Part shown: in pieces, positions 24,765 to 33,324 of the stretch | How the letters are laid out: each line of letters opens with the position of its first letter | Position numbering within the stretch: position 1 is the first letter of the stretch | Assembly (NCBI RefSeq): GCF_001882345.1 | Contig: NZ_MINL01000001.1 | Span: 1,821,705-1,885,704, forward strand | Direction of reading: 5' to 3' | Origin: Halomonas sp. QHL1 | GTDB taxonomy: Bacteria > Pseudomonadota > Gammaproteobacteria > Pseudomonadales > Halomonadaceae | Length of the DNA stretch: 64,000 nt | The notes under the pieces: generated by a model | The model's database searches: none | What the model saw: only the letters and a program-made list of their open reading frames with translations | What the model was told of the DNA's origin: nothing | Translations under genes and position numbers: made by a program

Positions 24765-25979
24765 CTACTTTACAAACAGCTGGCGCGGAAAATTGGCCAG
24801 GGTTTCGCAGCCATCTTCGGTAATCAAGATGCTTTCGGTAATTTCCAAGCCCCAGTTTTCTTCCCAGAGCCCCGGCATAAAGTGGAATGTCATGCCCGGC
24901 TCCAGAATAGTGTCATCCGAGGGGCGTAGGCTCATGGTACGCTCACCCCAGTCGGGCGGGTACGAAATACCGATGGGATAACCACAGCGGGCACCGCCGC
25001 GGTCAAAGCCGTATTTATCCATCGCCGCACCCAGCGCCATGGCGATATCCGCCGTGCGGTTACCGGGTTTGGCCACTGCCAAGCCGTTTTCGATGCCTTC
25101 GAGTAGTGCTGATTCCGCACGAATAAAATCCGTCGGCGGTGTGCCCAAAAATACAGTGCGCGACATCGGTGCGTGGTAGCGCTTAAACACCCCGGCAATC
25201 TCAAAGAAAGTGCCTTCACCTTTGCGAAATGGCGTGTCGTCCCAGGTCAGGTGCGGCGCGGCAGCATCTTTACCGGTGGGCAGCATGGGCACAATAGCGG
25301 GATAGTCGCCGCCGAATACTTTGCCATTCTCATCCACAAAACCTTCGATGCCAACGCGGTAAATCTCTGACACCAGCTTACTCTTGGGCAAGCCTGGCTC
25401 AATCACTTCCAGAATACGCGTATGCATGCCTTCCACGATCTTGGCGGCAATGCGCATATAGGCCACTTCTTGCGGCGATTTGATCGCCCGGCACCAGTTC
25501 ACCAGCGAATTAGCATCCATAAAGCGCGCATGGGGTAGCTCGCGCAACAGGCTTAGATAGGCTTTGGCGGAGAAGTAGTAGTTATCCATCTCCATGCCCA
25601 CTACCCCCAGATGCCAGCCGCGATCGGGCATGATCGACTGAGCCAGATACTCCATCGGGTGCATGTCCGGATTCTGTACGTAGTAATCCGGATAGTAGGT
25701 AATGTTGTCGGGATCAATCCAGCAGGTGCGCAGGGCACCATTGGCGTCCATGCGCCGTCCGAACCATACCGGCTCGCCCTCAAGGCCCACCAGCACACAC
25801 TGATGCACATAAAAAGACCAACCGTCGTAGCCGGTTAGCCAAGCCATATTGGAAGGGTCACTGACGATCAGAACGTCAATGCCACGACTGGCCATTTCAG
25901 CGCGCACTTTCCACAGGCGGGTAGCGTACTCTTCGCGCGTGAAAGGCAGGGAAACCTGAGTCATCGGGCAACTCGCCAT
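24765..25979 (-). CDS. doeA: Ectoine hydrolase
   Basis: 404-residue pita-bread-fold protein of the creatinase/M24 type: an N-terminal domain (about 1-165) with IDVLIVSDPSNMAWLTGYDGWSFYVHQ, and a catalytic domain with PHLTWDDTPFRKGEGTFFEIAGV, GGARCGYPIGISYPPDWGE and LEPGMTFHFMPGLWEENWGLEITESILIT. DoeA opens the ectoine ring to give N-acetyl-diaminobutyrate isomers. The ATG at 25979 has GGTGATC, complementary to the 16S 3' end, four bases upstream and overlaps a short upstream reading frame as TAATG; an in-frame ATG at 25964 would give the 399-residue form. No ectABC or hydroxyectoine gene is in the window. Confidence 0.94.
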   Translation of the reverse strand: MASCPMTQVSLPFTREEYATRLWKVRAEMASRGIDVLIVSDPSNMAWLTGYDGWSFYVHQCVLVGLEGEPVWFGRRMDANGALRTCWIDPDNITYYPDYYVQNPDMHPMEYLAQSIMPDRGWHLGVVGMEMDNYYFSAKAYLSLLRELPHARFMDANSLVNWCRAIKSPQEVAYMRIAAKIVEGMHTRILEVIEPGLPKSKLVSEIYRVGIEGFVDENGKVFGGDYPAIVPMLPTGKDAAAPHLTWDDTPFRKGEGTFFEIAGVFKRYHAPMSRTVFLGTPPTDFIRAESALLEGIENGLAVAKPGNRTADIAMALGAAMDKYGFDRGGARCGYPIGISYPPDWGERTMSLRPSDDTILEPGMTFHFMPGLWEENWGLEITESILITEDGCETLANFPRQLFVK

Positions 25980-26122
25980 TAAAGATCACCAAGAACCAGC
26001 GCTCTGCCTACTAAATGCACACAACGCTGGGCCACAGGATCGACCTGGCCACCACCGATCAGGCGTCGGGGTTGCATCTGCCACGCTTGCAGCAGGCCCG
26101 CCAATGTCGTCTTGACCCGATA
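25979..26122 (-). other. Short upstream reading frame or gene remnant joined to doeA by TAATG
   Basis: One minus-strand frame, open from a TAG at about 26123 to the TAA at 25979-25981, encodes about 47 residues including KTTLAGLLQAWQMQPRRL and DPVAQRCVHLVGRALVLGDL, with natural-looking composition. Its stop overlaps the doeA ATG as TAATG. It has no good start of its own. It may be the tail of a decayed gene or a leader frame coupled to doeA. I do not recognise it. Confidence 0.3.
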
Positions 26123-26270
26123 CTAGCACCGACCCTTGGTTAGCGGTCAAAGGCTTTATGACAAAAAGTGTATACAGCACCGTTATTTGCACTAAACGAG
26201 CTTGCAACGACCTTGTGTGCTCACCATGATAGTTTGCAGTAATGACACTTTTATCAAGAGGGGAAAAAAG

Positions 26271-27206
26271 ATGAAAATTATTGTGCATATTGATGAGGCT
26301 GAACAGTGGCAAGCGGCGCTTGCTGAAGCGCTACCCCACGCCACCGTACTCACCAGTGAAGCGCCAGCTGATGAACGTAAAAATGCTGACTATCTCGCCA
26401 TCTGGAAAGCCCCCGCCCATTTGCTGCAAGAGCAGACCCAGCTCAAAGGCATCATCAATTTAGGCGCTGGGGTGGATTACCTACTGAAAACCCCAGGCCT
26501 GCCCAGCGACGTGCCGATTGTAAAATTGCGCGATGCGGGCATGGGCGAGCTGATGGCCGATTACGTCCTGTATGGCGTGCTGCACTTCTACCGCAGCATG
26601 GATCGTTACGTAGAGCAGCAGCAAAGCGTTACTTGGAAGCCGCAAGAGGTGGAGGAAAAATCGCAGTGGCCGGTTGGCGTATTAGGCTTAGGGGCTATAG
26701 GCAGCTTCGTGGCCAGCGCCCTACAGCAAGCAGGCTTCCCAGTGCTGGGCTGGAGCCGCTCCCCCAAGCAGATCAGCGGCGTGGAGTGCTTTCATGGCGA
26801 TGATGGGCTAACCGAACTGCTCGGCCAAGTACAAAGCCTTATCACTATTCTCCCCGACACGGCGGCGACTCAACATATTCTCAACGCCGAGCGGCTGGCT
26901 CAACTTCCCCTAGGCGCTAGCGTGATTAACCCTGGACGGGGCAGTTTGATCGATGAACAGGCGCTATTGGAAGCGCTGGGGAACGGCAATCAGCCTGGCC
27001 ACTTGCGGGGTGCCCTGCTGGATGTATTCCATGAAGAGCCCCTGCCCACTGACAATACGCTATGGCAGCATCCCAAGGTAATTGTCACACCCCATATGGC
27101 AGCACCTACCCCGCTTAACGATGCCATCGACCAGGTAATCTCTTACCTGCAGGCCTTTGAATCGGGCGAGAAACTCTCCACGATCAACCCGGAGGCTGGC
27201 TACTGA
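26271..27206 (+). CDS. ghrA: Glyoxylate/hydroxypyruvate reductase A-type 2-hydroxyacid dehydrogenase
   Basis: 311-residue D-2-hydroxyacid dehydrogenase. Seen: INLGAGVDYLLKTPGLP near the substrate domain, the Rossmann motif VGVLGLGAIGSFVASALQQAGFPVLGWSRSPK, SLITILPDTAATQHILN, the arginine-containing INPGRGSLIDEQAL, DVFHEEPLP with the catalytic glutamate and VTPHMAAPT with the catalytic histidine. These match GhrA, which reduces glyoxylate and hydroxypyruvate with NADPH. The ATG at 26271 follows GAGGGGAAAAAAG; the longer frame has no ribosome site. It is divergent from doeA across about 290 bp. Confidence 0.9.
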   Translation: MKIIVHIDEAEQWQAALAEALPHATVLTSEAPADERKNADYLAIWKAPAHLLQEQTQLKGIINLGAGVDYLLKTPGLPSDVPIVKLRDAGMGELMADYVLYGVLHFYRSMDRYVEQQQSVTWKPQEVEEKSQWPVGVLGLGAIGSFVASALQQAGFPVLGWSRSPKQISGVECFHGDDGLTELLGQVQSLITILPDTAATQHILNAERLAQLPLGASVINPGRGSLIDEQALLEALGNGNQPGHLRGALLDVFHEEPLPTDNTLWQHPKVIVTPHMAAPTPLNDAIDQVISYLQAFESGEKLSTINPEAGY

Positions 27207-27283
27207 CGCCACACCCTGCCCCGGTTATACTAGGCGGCTGGAGAACCAAGTGCTCATTAAAGGCTCTTAGGAAGATACCGTTT

Positions 27284-28018
27284 ATGGAGGAAGAGCCTTT
27301 GGTCAATGTAATAGCACGACTGCCAGGCCGCGTGCTTGCAGGTATGGGATTGAGTCTCGCCGCCTTCTGTTTTAGTGACATGGTGTTAGCCGCAGACACA
27401 CTCAAAGAGCCGCAGCCCTTTGAAGCCCAGTACCGGCTTGAGGTTCGTGATTGGCCTGGGGCTACCATTACCCATAGCCTCTCTAACGAAGGAAATCACT
27501 GGCTAAGCGATATGCGCTTTTCGATCACCGTGGCGCGCGGCCAGGAGTTCAGCCGTTTTTCTCTTGATGGCAATGATACTCACGCACTGCTCTTTAACAG
27601 CAGCTATTCAGTGCTGGGCGTGGGTGATAGCTACCAATTAAACGAGAACGATATCCCTAGCTTGGACCGTCAAACGGCGCTGTTTGACCTCTCGCGCCGG
27701 GCCGGTCAAGAGAACTGCACAGAGAGCGCCCCCTGCACGATTGAGTTTGTCGACCAAAAAGGGCGCGACGAGCACTTCCAATACTATGTAAGTGGAAAGA
27801 ATGTTTATGCACCAGCGACCATCAGCGTACCTGCCGGTGAGTTTGAAACGCTGAATGTATCGCTGATCGATACAGAGAAACCTGATCGCGTGCTACAGAT
27901 TAACTTTCACCCTGACTGGCCTGGGCTGATTCTCTCCGCGGTGTACCAAAAAGAGGGTCGCCGGGAAACGCAGCTGACTTTAACTAACTTCAACCCAAAC
28001 GGTGGCGCGACGCCTTAA
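27284..28018 (+). CDS. DUF3108 family secreted protein
   Basis: About 244 residues: an N-terminal signal sequence (hydrophobic VLAGMGLSLAAFCFSDMVLA, cleavage near AADT) and a DUF3108-type beta-rich domain (FEAQYRLEVRDWPGATITHSLSNEGN, FDLSRRAGQEN, VPAGEFETLNVSL and a C-terminal LILSAVYQKEGRRETQLTL). The ATG at 27284 has AGGAAG upstream; a TTG five codons later sits behind GGAGGAAGAG and would give a shorter signal peptide. The stop abuts the next ATG (TAAATG), so it is coupled to lysO. The function of the family is unknown; an outer-membrane or periplasmic role is inference. Confidence 0.75.
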   Translation: MEEEPLVNVIARLPGRVLAGMGLSLAAFCFSDMVLAADTLKEPQPFEAQYRLEVRDWPGATITHSLSNEGNHWLSDMRFSITVARGQEFSRFSLDGNDTHALLFNSSYSVLGVGDSYQLNENDIPSLDRQTALFDLSRRAGQENCTESAPCTIEFVDQKGRDEHFQYYVSGKNVYAPATISVPAGEFETLNVSLIDTEKPDRVLQINFHPDWPGLILSAVYQKEGRRETQLTLTNFNPNGGATP

Positions 28019-28951
28019 ATGCTTTCTGGTTTATTGATTGTTCTACTCCCGCTTTTTCTTGGCTATCTGATCCGCGTTCGTTCCCAACAGTTACAGAACT
28101 TGATCAACCGAGCAGTTAATAGCTCGGTTTATCTGATTCTACTGTTCATGGGGGTAAGTCTGGCCGGGCTTGATAACCTGACCAGCCAGCTTTCCCGCTT
28201 GGGCGGTAATGCCTTGCTGTTATTTAGCATTACCACGCTGTTCAACTTAGCAGCGCTATGGTGGCTATCGCGTCGTTTATCCCTTAAAGCAGGCAACTCA
28301 CCAGTGGTGAAGAATGCTCCTACCAGTAAACTGGCGGCCATGCAGGGGTCGCTTTTATTGGTCGCTGTGGTGGCTGGGGGCGTTATCCTCGGCCTGCTGC
28401 TGGGGCCACAGCTGGGTGAAAGGCTTTTCAATACCGCGGATTTACTGGCCGAATGGGTGCTCTACCTGCTGCTGGCACTGATCGGCTGTCAGCTACGCAA
28501 TTCCGGCATGCCACTCAGGCAAATCTTACTCAACCGCATGGGGCTGGCAATTGCGGTGACGCTGGCAATCAGTTCGCTGCTGGCAGGTTTAGCTGCCGCC
28601 CCACTGCTCTCGCTAAGCTGGAACGAAGGTCTGGCGATGGCGTCAGGCTTTGGCTGGTACTCGCTTTCGGCGATTCTAATTGGTGACCAACTAGGCCCGC
28701 TGATGGGCGGAGTGGCGTTCTTCAACGACCTCACTCGGGAGCTGCTGGCGTTTATCCTGATTCCGCTGGTCATCCACCGCCACACGGCGCTTGCGATTGG
28801 TTACGGCGGCGCTACTTCCATGGATTTCACCCTACCGGTGATTCAGCAGCACGGCGGTGTGGCCTGCGTACCTATTGCGGTAGTCAGCGGGTTTATTCTC
28901 TCACTACTCTCCCCACCACTGATTCTGTTCTTTCTCTCGCTTTCGGGCTAG
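28019..28951 (+). CDS. lysO: Lysine exporter LysO family
   Basis: 310-residue inner-membrane protein with about eight or nine helices, matching LysO (YbjE, formerly DUF340). It carries GYLIRVRSQQLQNLINRAVNSSVYLILLFMGVSLAG, the conserved second half FGWYSLSAILIGDQLGPLMGGVAFFNDLTRELLAFILIP and GGATSMDFTLPVIQQHGG. LysO exports L-lysine and toxic analogues such as thialysine. It starts directly on the stop codon of the DUF3108 gene. A loop of about 30 residues between helices 3 and 4 (SLKAGNSPVVKNAPTSKLAA) appears somewhat longer than in E. coli. Confidence 0.9.
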   Translation: MLSGLLIVLLPLFLGYLIRVRSQQLQNLINRAVNSSVYLILLFMGVSLAGLDNLTSQLSRLGGNALLLFSITTLFNLAALWWLSRRLSLKAGNSPVVKNAPTSKLAAMQGSLLLVAVVAGGVILGLLLGPQLGERLFNTADLLAEWVLYLLLALIGCQLRNSGMPLRQILLNRMGLAIAVTLAISSLLAGLAAAPLLSLSWNEGLAMASGFGWYSLSAILIGDQLGPLMGGVAFFNDLTRELLAFILIPLVIHRHTALAIGYGGATSMDFTLPVIQQHGGVACVPIAVVSGFILSLLSPPLILFFLSLSG

Positions 28952-29104
28952 GGGGCTTTCGCTCACTGGGCCCAGCGTCTACCTTTCAGGGAAGCCACAT
29001 AGAGATCTACAGGCAGTAGGTCAGGAGCCATCGCTAAACAGTGGAAATACGTTTAAACATTCGTTGCTCCCGAGTGTTTACCGTTCAAGGACGAAAGGTG
29101 AAAT

Positions 29105-29977
29105 ATGGCAGGCGCAAGCAGTATATTGATAGCGCTAGCGGCCTTCTGCTGGGGGATATCCGGGGGAATCGCAGGCATCTTGTTAGACAACGGCTGGGAT
29201 GCAGCTGTCGTGTCGTTTTATCGCGGGTTCGTGGGACTTCTCTTTGCACTTATGTGGCTGCTGCTTCAACGTCGGCATAGCGGCCTGAACAGCAGGCGAC
29301 TTTGGTTCTGGTCGGTGGTTGCAGGCCTGGGCGTAGCTGGCAATTTTACGTTCTATTTTCTTAGTATTGAGTATGGCAACGTTGCGGTCGCTGCCACCCT
29401 GATGTACTGCGCCCCTGTTTTTGTCTATCTCGTCTCATTTGCTCTCAAGCTTGAGCGTCCCACCGCTGCCAAGTGGCTGGCCATTGCGCTGGTCATGGTG
29501 GGTATCGTGCTGTTAACCAAGCTGTATGCCATCAGCGCCAGTGGCCTCTCGTTACTTGGCGTAGGCACCGGGCTGCTTGCCGGGCTTTCATACGCCGTCT
29601 TCATTTTTGGTTTCAAATATGCCGCGCCCCATGGCAGTCCACAGGCAATTCTTTCGGTTGCCTTCACCGTGCTGGCCATCGCCCTGCTGTTGCCAACCGA
29701 TATTAACCAGGCTGTCAGCGTCATCAGCGCACCGGAGCTGCCGCTATTTGTAGCGCTGGGCATTCTCGGCGCTGGGCTATCTTTTCTGCTCTACGTGGTG
29801 GGTATCAAGCATACGGCGCCTGCGCTGGCCTCCATGATTGCCATGGTCGAGCCGATCACCGCCACCCTGTTTGGGGTAGCGGTGTTAAACGAAAGCCTGG
29901 GCGTTATACAAATGGTAGGCATGGGGTTGATATTAGTCACCGTGACAACGCTAAGCGTTATTTCAAGCAAGTCATAG
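29105..29977 (+). CDS. EamA/DMT-superfamily transporter
   Basis: 290-residue drug/metabolite transporter with ten helices in two EamA repeats: LIALAAFCWGISGGIAGILLDNGWDAAVVSFYRGFVGLLFALM in the first and GLSYAVFIFGFKYAAPHGSPQAILSV to IKHTAPALASMIAMVEPITATLFGVAVLNE in the second, the latter being the family signature. These carriers export amino acids, metabolites or drugs; the substrate is unknown. An AAGGTGAAAT ribosome site precedes the ATG. It is convergent with the OsmC-YcaO gene. Confidence 0.88.
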   Translation: MAGASSILIALAAFCWGISGGIAGILLDNGWDAAVVSFYRGFVGLLFALMWLLLQRRHSGLNSRRLWFWSVVAGLGVAGNFTFYFLSIEYGNVAVAATLMYCAPVFVYLVSFALKLERPTAAKWLAIALVMVGIVLLTKLYAISASGLSLLGVGTGLLAGLSYAVFIFGFKYAAPHGSPQAILSVAFTVLAIALLLPTDINQAVSVISAPELPLFVALGILGAGLSFLLYVVGIKHTAPALASMIAMVEPITATLFGVAVLNESLGVIQMVGMGLILVTVTTLSVISSKS

Positions 29978-30005
29978 CCAACCATCAGAATATATTGATA
30001 AACAC

Positions 30006-32189
30006 TTAGAGGGCCGCTTTAGCTGCCCGAGCAGCGTGGAGCTTTTTATAGCTTTCAATCAAGCGCTGGTGACGTTCCAGCCCTTCCAACTGCATGTTAG
30101 TCGGCGTTAGCCCGTGGAAGCGCACCTCGCCACTTACCGAGCCAACCACCGCCGCCATGGTGGCTTCACCAAACATGCGCTGGAAATTGTATAGGTAATC
30201 GTTCAGTTCCAGCTCATCATCCAGCGCAATTTCCAGCACCGCGTTTACCGCCTGGTAGAAAAGGCCGCGCTCGACGGTGTTGTCGTTGTACTGCAGGAAC
30301 ATCTGTACGCAGTCCAGCGCCTCTTCATGACGCTGCAGCGCTAGGTAGACCAGTAGCTTCAGTTCCAGAATGGTCAGCTGACCCAACTCGGTGTTTTCAT
30401 CAAACTCGATACCGATTAGCGTGATGATATCGGTGTGGTCATCCATCTGGCTCTCTTCCAGCCGCTCGACCAGATCAGTGAGTTGATCATCGTCAAGCCG
30501 GTGCAGGTTGAGAATATCCTCGCGGTAATCCAGCGCCTTATTGGTGTTATCCCAGATCAAATCTTCAATGGGGTACACCTCGGAGTAGCCCGGCACCAGA
30601 ATGCGGCAGACCGCCGCGCCTAAGTCCTCGTGTACCGCCATATAGACTTCCGCGCCTAGCTCCTCAAAGATGCCGAACAGGGTCTCGGCCTCTTCATCAT
30701 TGCTGCCAGAGAAGACCCACTCGCTGAACTCGAAGTCAGGCTTGGCGCTAAAGAAGCGCCAGGAGACCACGCCTACCGAGTCGATAAAGTGCTCAACAAA
30801 GTTATTAGGCTCGGAGACGGTTTGTGAGTTAAACGTCGGCAGCGGCAGGTCGTTCAGGCCTTCGAAGCTGCGGCCTTGCAGCAACTCGGTCAAGCTACGC
30901 TCCAGCGCCACTTCAAAGCTCGGGTGGGCACCAAAGGAGGCAAACACGCCGCCGGTGCGCGGGTTCATCAGCGTGACGCACATCACCGGGAACTGACCGC
31001 CCATGGAGGCATCTTTGACCAGCACCGGGAACCCCTGGGCTTCCAGGGCGTTAATGCCTTCGACAATGCTGGGGTATTTTGCCAGCACCTCCTGGGGCAC
31101 ATCCGGCAGGGTTAGCTCCTGCTCAAGGATTTCACGCTTCACCGCCCGCTCGAAAATTTCCGACAGGCACTGCACCTGGGCTTCCACCAGGGTATTGCCC
31201 GCGCTCATGCCGTTGCTGAGGAACAGGTTTTCAATCAGGTTGGAGGGGAAATAGACCGTTTCGCCGTCGGATTGGCGTACAAACGGCAGCGATACAATGC
31301 CCCGATCTTCACGACCCGAGTTGGTATCAATCAGGTTGGAGCCGCACAGTTCGCCTTCCGGGTTGTAGATCGCAAGGCAGTGCTCGTCGAGAATTTCTGC
31401 GGGCAGCTCGTCGTTCGGTCCCGGCTTGAACCACTTTTCATTGGGGTAGTGAACGAATGCGCTGTTGGCAATCTCTTCACCAAAGAACTGGTCGTTATAG
31501 AAGAAGTTGCAGCTCAAGCGCTCGATAAACTCGCCCAGCGCCGAACAAAGGGCGCTCTCCTTGGTCGCGCCTTTGCCGTTGGTGAAGCACATCGGCGAGG
31601 CCGCATCGCGAACATGCAGCGACCAAACGTGGGGAACGATATTGCGCCAGGAGGCGATCTCGATTTTCATGCCCAGATCAGCCAGGATCGCGCTCATATT
31701 GGCGATGGTCTGCTCCAGTGGCAGGTCTTTGCCCTCGATATAGGTGCTGCCACCTTCCGGTGTGCCCATGAGCAACGCCTGGGCGTCCTCATCTATGTTC
31801 TCTACCGTTTCGATTTGGAAATCTGGGCCGGTTTGCACCACTTTCTTAACCGTACAGCGGTCGATGGAGCGCAGAATGCCCTGGCGATCTTTTTCCGAGA
31901 TATCTTCCGGCAGCTCGACCTGGATTTTGAAGATTTGCTTATAGCGGTCTTCCGGGTCGACGATATTATTCTGGGAAAGACGAATATTTTCGGTAGGGAT
32001 ATCGCGGGCGTTGCAGTACACCTTCACGAAGTAGGCCGCGCACATGGCAGAGGACGCCAGGAAGTAGTCGAACGGCCCTGGTGCCGAGCCGTCGCCTTTG
32101 TAGCGAATTGGCTGGTCGGAGATAACCGTAAAATCGTCGAACTTGGCCTCCAGGCGGAGGTTGTCGAGATAGTTAACTTTGATTTCCAT
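30006..32189 (-). CDS. OsmC-YcaO fusion protein
   Basis: 727 residues. Residues 1-140 form an OsmC/Ohr domain that keeps both cysteines of the redox pair (SSAMCAAYF and SIDRCTVKK). Residues 145-727 correspond to the whole E. coli YcaO protein: SWRNIVPHVWSLHVRDAASPMCFTNGKGATKESALCSALGEFIERL, the ATP-binding GNTLVEAQVQCLSEIFERAVK, FASFGAHPSFEVALERSLTELLQGR, and a C-terminal helical (TPR-like) region. E. coli YcaO affects RimO-dependent methylthiolation of ribosomal protein S12; YcaO enzymes activate amide backbones with ATP. The fusion suggests a redox or peroxide-linked input. A dyad lies 35 bp upstream of the start. No precursor peptide gene is adjacent. Confidence 0.9.
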   Translation of the reverse strand: MEIKVNYLDNLRLEAKFDDFTVISDQPIRYKGDGSAPGPFDYFLASSAMCAAYFVKVYCNARDIPTENIRLSQNNIVDPEDRYKQIFKIQVELPEDISEKDRQGILRSIDRCTVKKVVQTGPDFQIETVENIDEDAQALLMGTPEGGSTYIEGKDLPLEQTIANMSAILADLGMKIEIASWRNIVPHVWSLHVRDAASPMCFTNGKGATKESALCSALGEFIERLSCNFFYNDQFFGEEIANSAFVHYPNEKWFKPGPNDELPAEILDEHCLAIYNPEGELCGSNLIDTNSGREDRGIVSLPFVRQSDGETVYFPSNLIENLFLSNGMSAGNTLVEAQVQCLSEIFERAVKREILEQELTLPDVPQEVLAKYPSIVEGINALEAQGFPVLVKDASMGGQFPVMCVTLMNPRTGGVFASFGAHPSFEVALERSLTELLQGRSFEGLNDLPLPTFNSQTVSEPNNFVEHFIDSVGVVSWRFFSAKPDFEFSEWVFSGSNDEEAETLFGIFEELGAEVYMAVHEDLGAAVCRILVPGYSEVYPIEDLIWDNTNKALDYREDILNLHRLDDDQLTDLVERLEESQMDDHTDIITLIGIEFDENTELGQLTILELKLLVYLALQRHEEALDCVQMFLQYNDNTVERGLFYQAVNAVLEIALDDELELNDYLYNFQRMFGEATMAAVVGSVSGEVRFHGLTPTNMQLEGLERHQRLIESYKKLHAARAAKAAL

Positions 32190-32223
32190 GAGCGGGCGTC
32201 CAGAATAATGAGTGTGGCTAAGC

Positions 32224-32247
32224 TTTTACAAACCCTAGGTTGTAAAA
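32224..32247. promoter_or_regulatory. AT-rich dyad upstream of the OsmC-YcaO gene
   Basis: TTTTACAA (32224-32231) and TTGTAAAA (32240-32247) are perfect inverted arms around 8 bp (ACCCTAGG), 35 bp before the OsmC-YcaO ATG. Low GC and lack of a U-tract favour a protein-binding operator over a terminator. The cognate regulator is unknown. Confidence 0.5.
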
Positions 32248-32322
32248 CAAAAGCCAGTAGGCGAATTGCGGCCCATTATCCAGTTTTTTACCCGCTTCGT
32301 CTTGGTCAGTCTCCCGAATTGT

Positions 32323-33207
32323 CTATTCGGCGTCGAGAAGAAACGGTAGCGCTTCATCCAGTAGCATTTCGGGAATCTCTTCGGCGATATAGTGGCCGCA
32401 AGGAAGCGCCTTGCCTTCTATATCAATGGCAACTTTTCGCCATTCAGCCAAGGCATCAAAGCAGGCTTCAATAGCGCCTTCAGCGCCCCACATCACTTTT
32501 AATGGGCAGGTGAGCTTTACGCCCGTATCGATATCGGCCTGATCGTGCTCCAAGTCGATGGTGGCGCTGGCGCGGTAGTCGCCGCAAATACCGGTAGCCG
32601 TACCGGGGAGCGCGAGGCAGCGCTCGTACTCTACCAGCGCTTCTGGGGAGAAAGGCGCCATCCCGGCACTGCGGGCACCCATCACGCTTTTGAGGTATTG
32701 AGCGGGATCACTCTGGATCAGCATTTCTGGCAGCGGCTGGGGACGAATCAGGAAGAACCAGTGCCAGTAGCTGCGCGCGAAGGCCTCGTTGGTGCCGCGA
32801 TACATGGCCAGCGTCGGGGCAATATCCAGAAGCACCATACGCTTTACTCGCTCTGCGTGGTCAACGCCTAAACGGTGGGCGACTCGAGCCCCGCGATCAT
32901 GGGCCAACACTTTAAATCGCTCAAAACCCAGCCCGGTCATTAGCTCCGCCATGTCCGTCGCCATAGTGCGCTTGGAGTAATGAAGGTGTTCGGGATCGTC
33001 GTCGGGTTTACTGCTGTCGCCGTAGCCGCGCAGATCCGCTGCGATTACGGTGAAGTGCCGGGCGAGCTCCACCGCGACTTTGTGCCAAATCACATGGGTC
33101 TGAGGGTGGCCATGAAGTAGCAGCAGTGCCGGGCCGTTGCCCCCCATTCGAAAAGCGATCTCGACGCCGTTAACGTGGCGCGTCTGTTTTTCAAACCCAT
33201 GAAACAT
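32323..33207 (-). CDS. Alpha/beta hydrolase, fluoroacetate/haloacetate dehalogenase-like
   Basis: 294-residue alpha/beta hydrolase. Seen: the oxyanion loop LLHGHPQTHVIWHK, nucleophile aspartate in AHDRGARVAHRLGVDH with the two arginines that hold the carboxylate in fluoroacetate dehalogenases, the acid region and the catalytic histidine in LPCGHYIAEEIPE. This set fits the FAc-DEX/DehH1 family, not a generic esterase. Actual activity on haloacetates is unproven, since some homologues lack it. The ATG at 33207 follows AGGAGAACACC; the longer frame (to 33273) has no ribosome site. A perfect dyad lies at 33261-33282. The LysR gene upstream is on the same strand. Confidence 0.8.
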   Translation of the reverse strand: MFHGFEKQTRHVNGVEIAFRMGGNGPALLLLHGHPQTHVIWHKVAVELARHFTVIAADLRGYGDSSKPDDDPEHLHYSKRTMATDMAELMTGLGFERFKVLAHDRGARVAHRLGVDHAERVKRMVLLDIAPTLAMYRGTNEAFARSYWHWFFLIRPQPLPEMLIQSDPAQYLKSVMGARSAGMAPFSPEALVEYERCLALPGTATGICGDYRASATIDLEHDQADIDTGVKLTCPLKVMWGAEGAIEACFDALAEWRKVAIDIEGKALPCGHYIAEEIPEMLLDEALPFLLDAE

Positions 33208-33260
33208 GGTGTTCTCCTGGTCTGCTGGCAATGTCACTAACACAACGTCATCGCGTAACG

Positions 33261-33282
33261 CTGTTATAAACACCTATAACAG
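33261..33282. promoter_or_regulatory. Operator-like dyad upstream of the dehalogenase-like gene
   Basis: CTGTTATA (33261-33268) and TATAACAG (33275-33282) form perfect 8-bp arms around AACACC, 54 bp upstream of the ATG at 33207 and 43 bp past the LysR stop. The AT-rich half-sites suit a repressor operator overlapping the promoter. Confidence 0.5.
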
Positions 33283-33324
33283 TGATTCGCAATACAAGTA
33301 GATGTTAAACCCTGACCTCAGTCG

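Noticed and set aside
25986..26312. 108-codon minus-strand ORF upstream of doeA
   Set aside because: Crosses the ghrA start and has low-complexity composition; another frame in the same interval (25979-26122) looks more protein-like and is reported instead.
31272..32474. 400-codon plus-strand ORF
   Set aside because: It is the reverse-strand shadow of the OsmC-YcaO gene, whose translation matches known families throughout.
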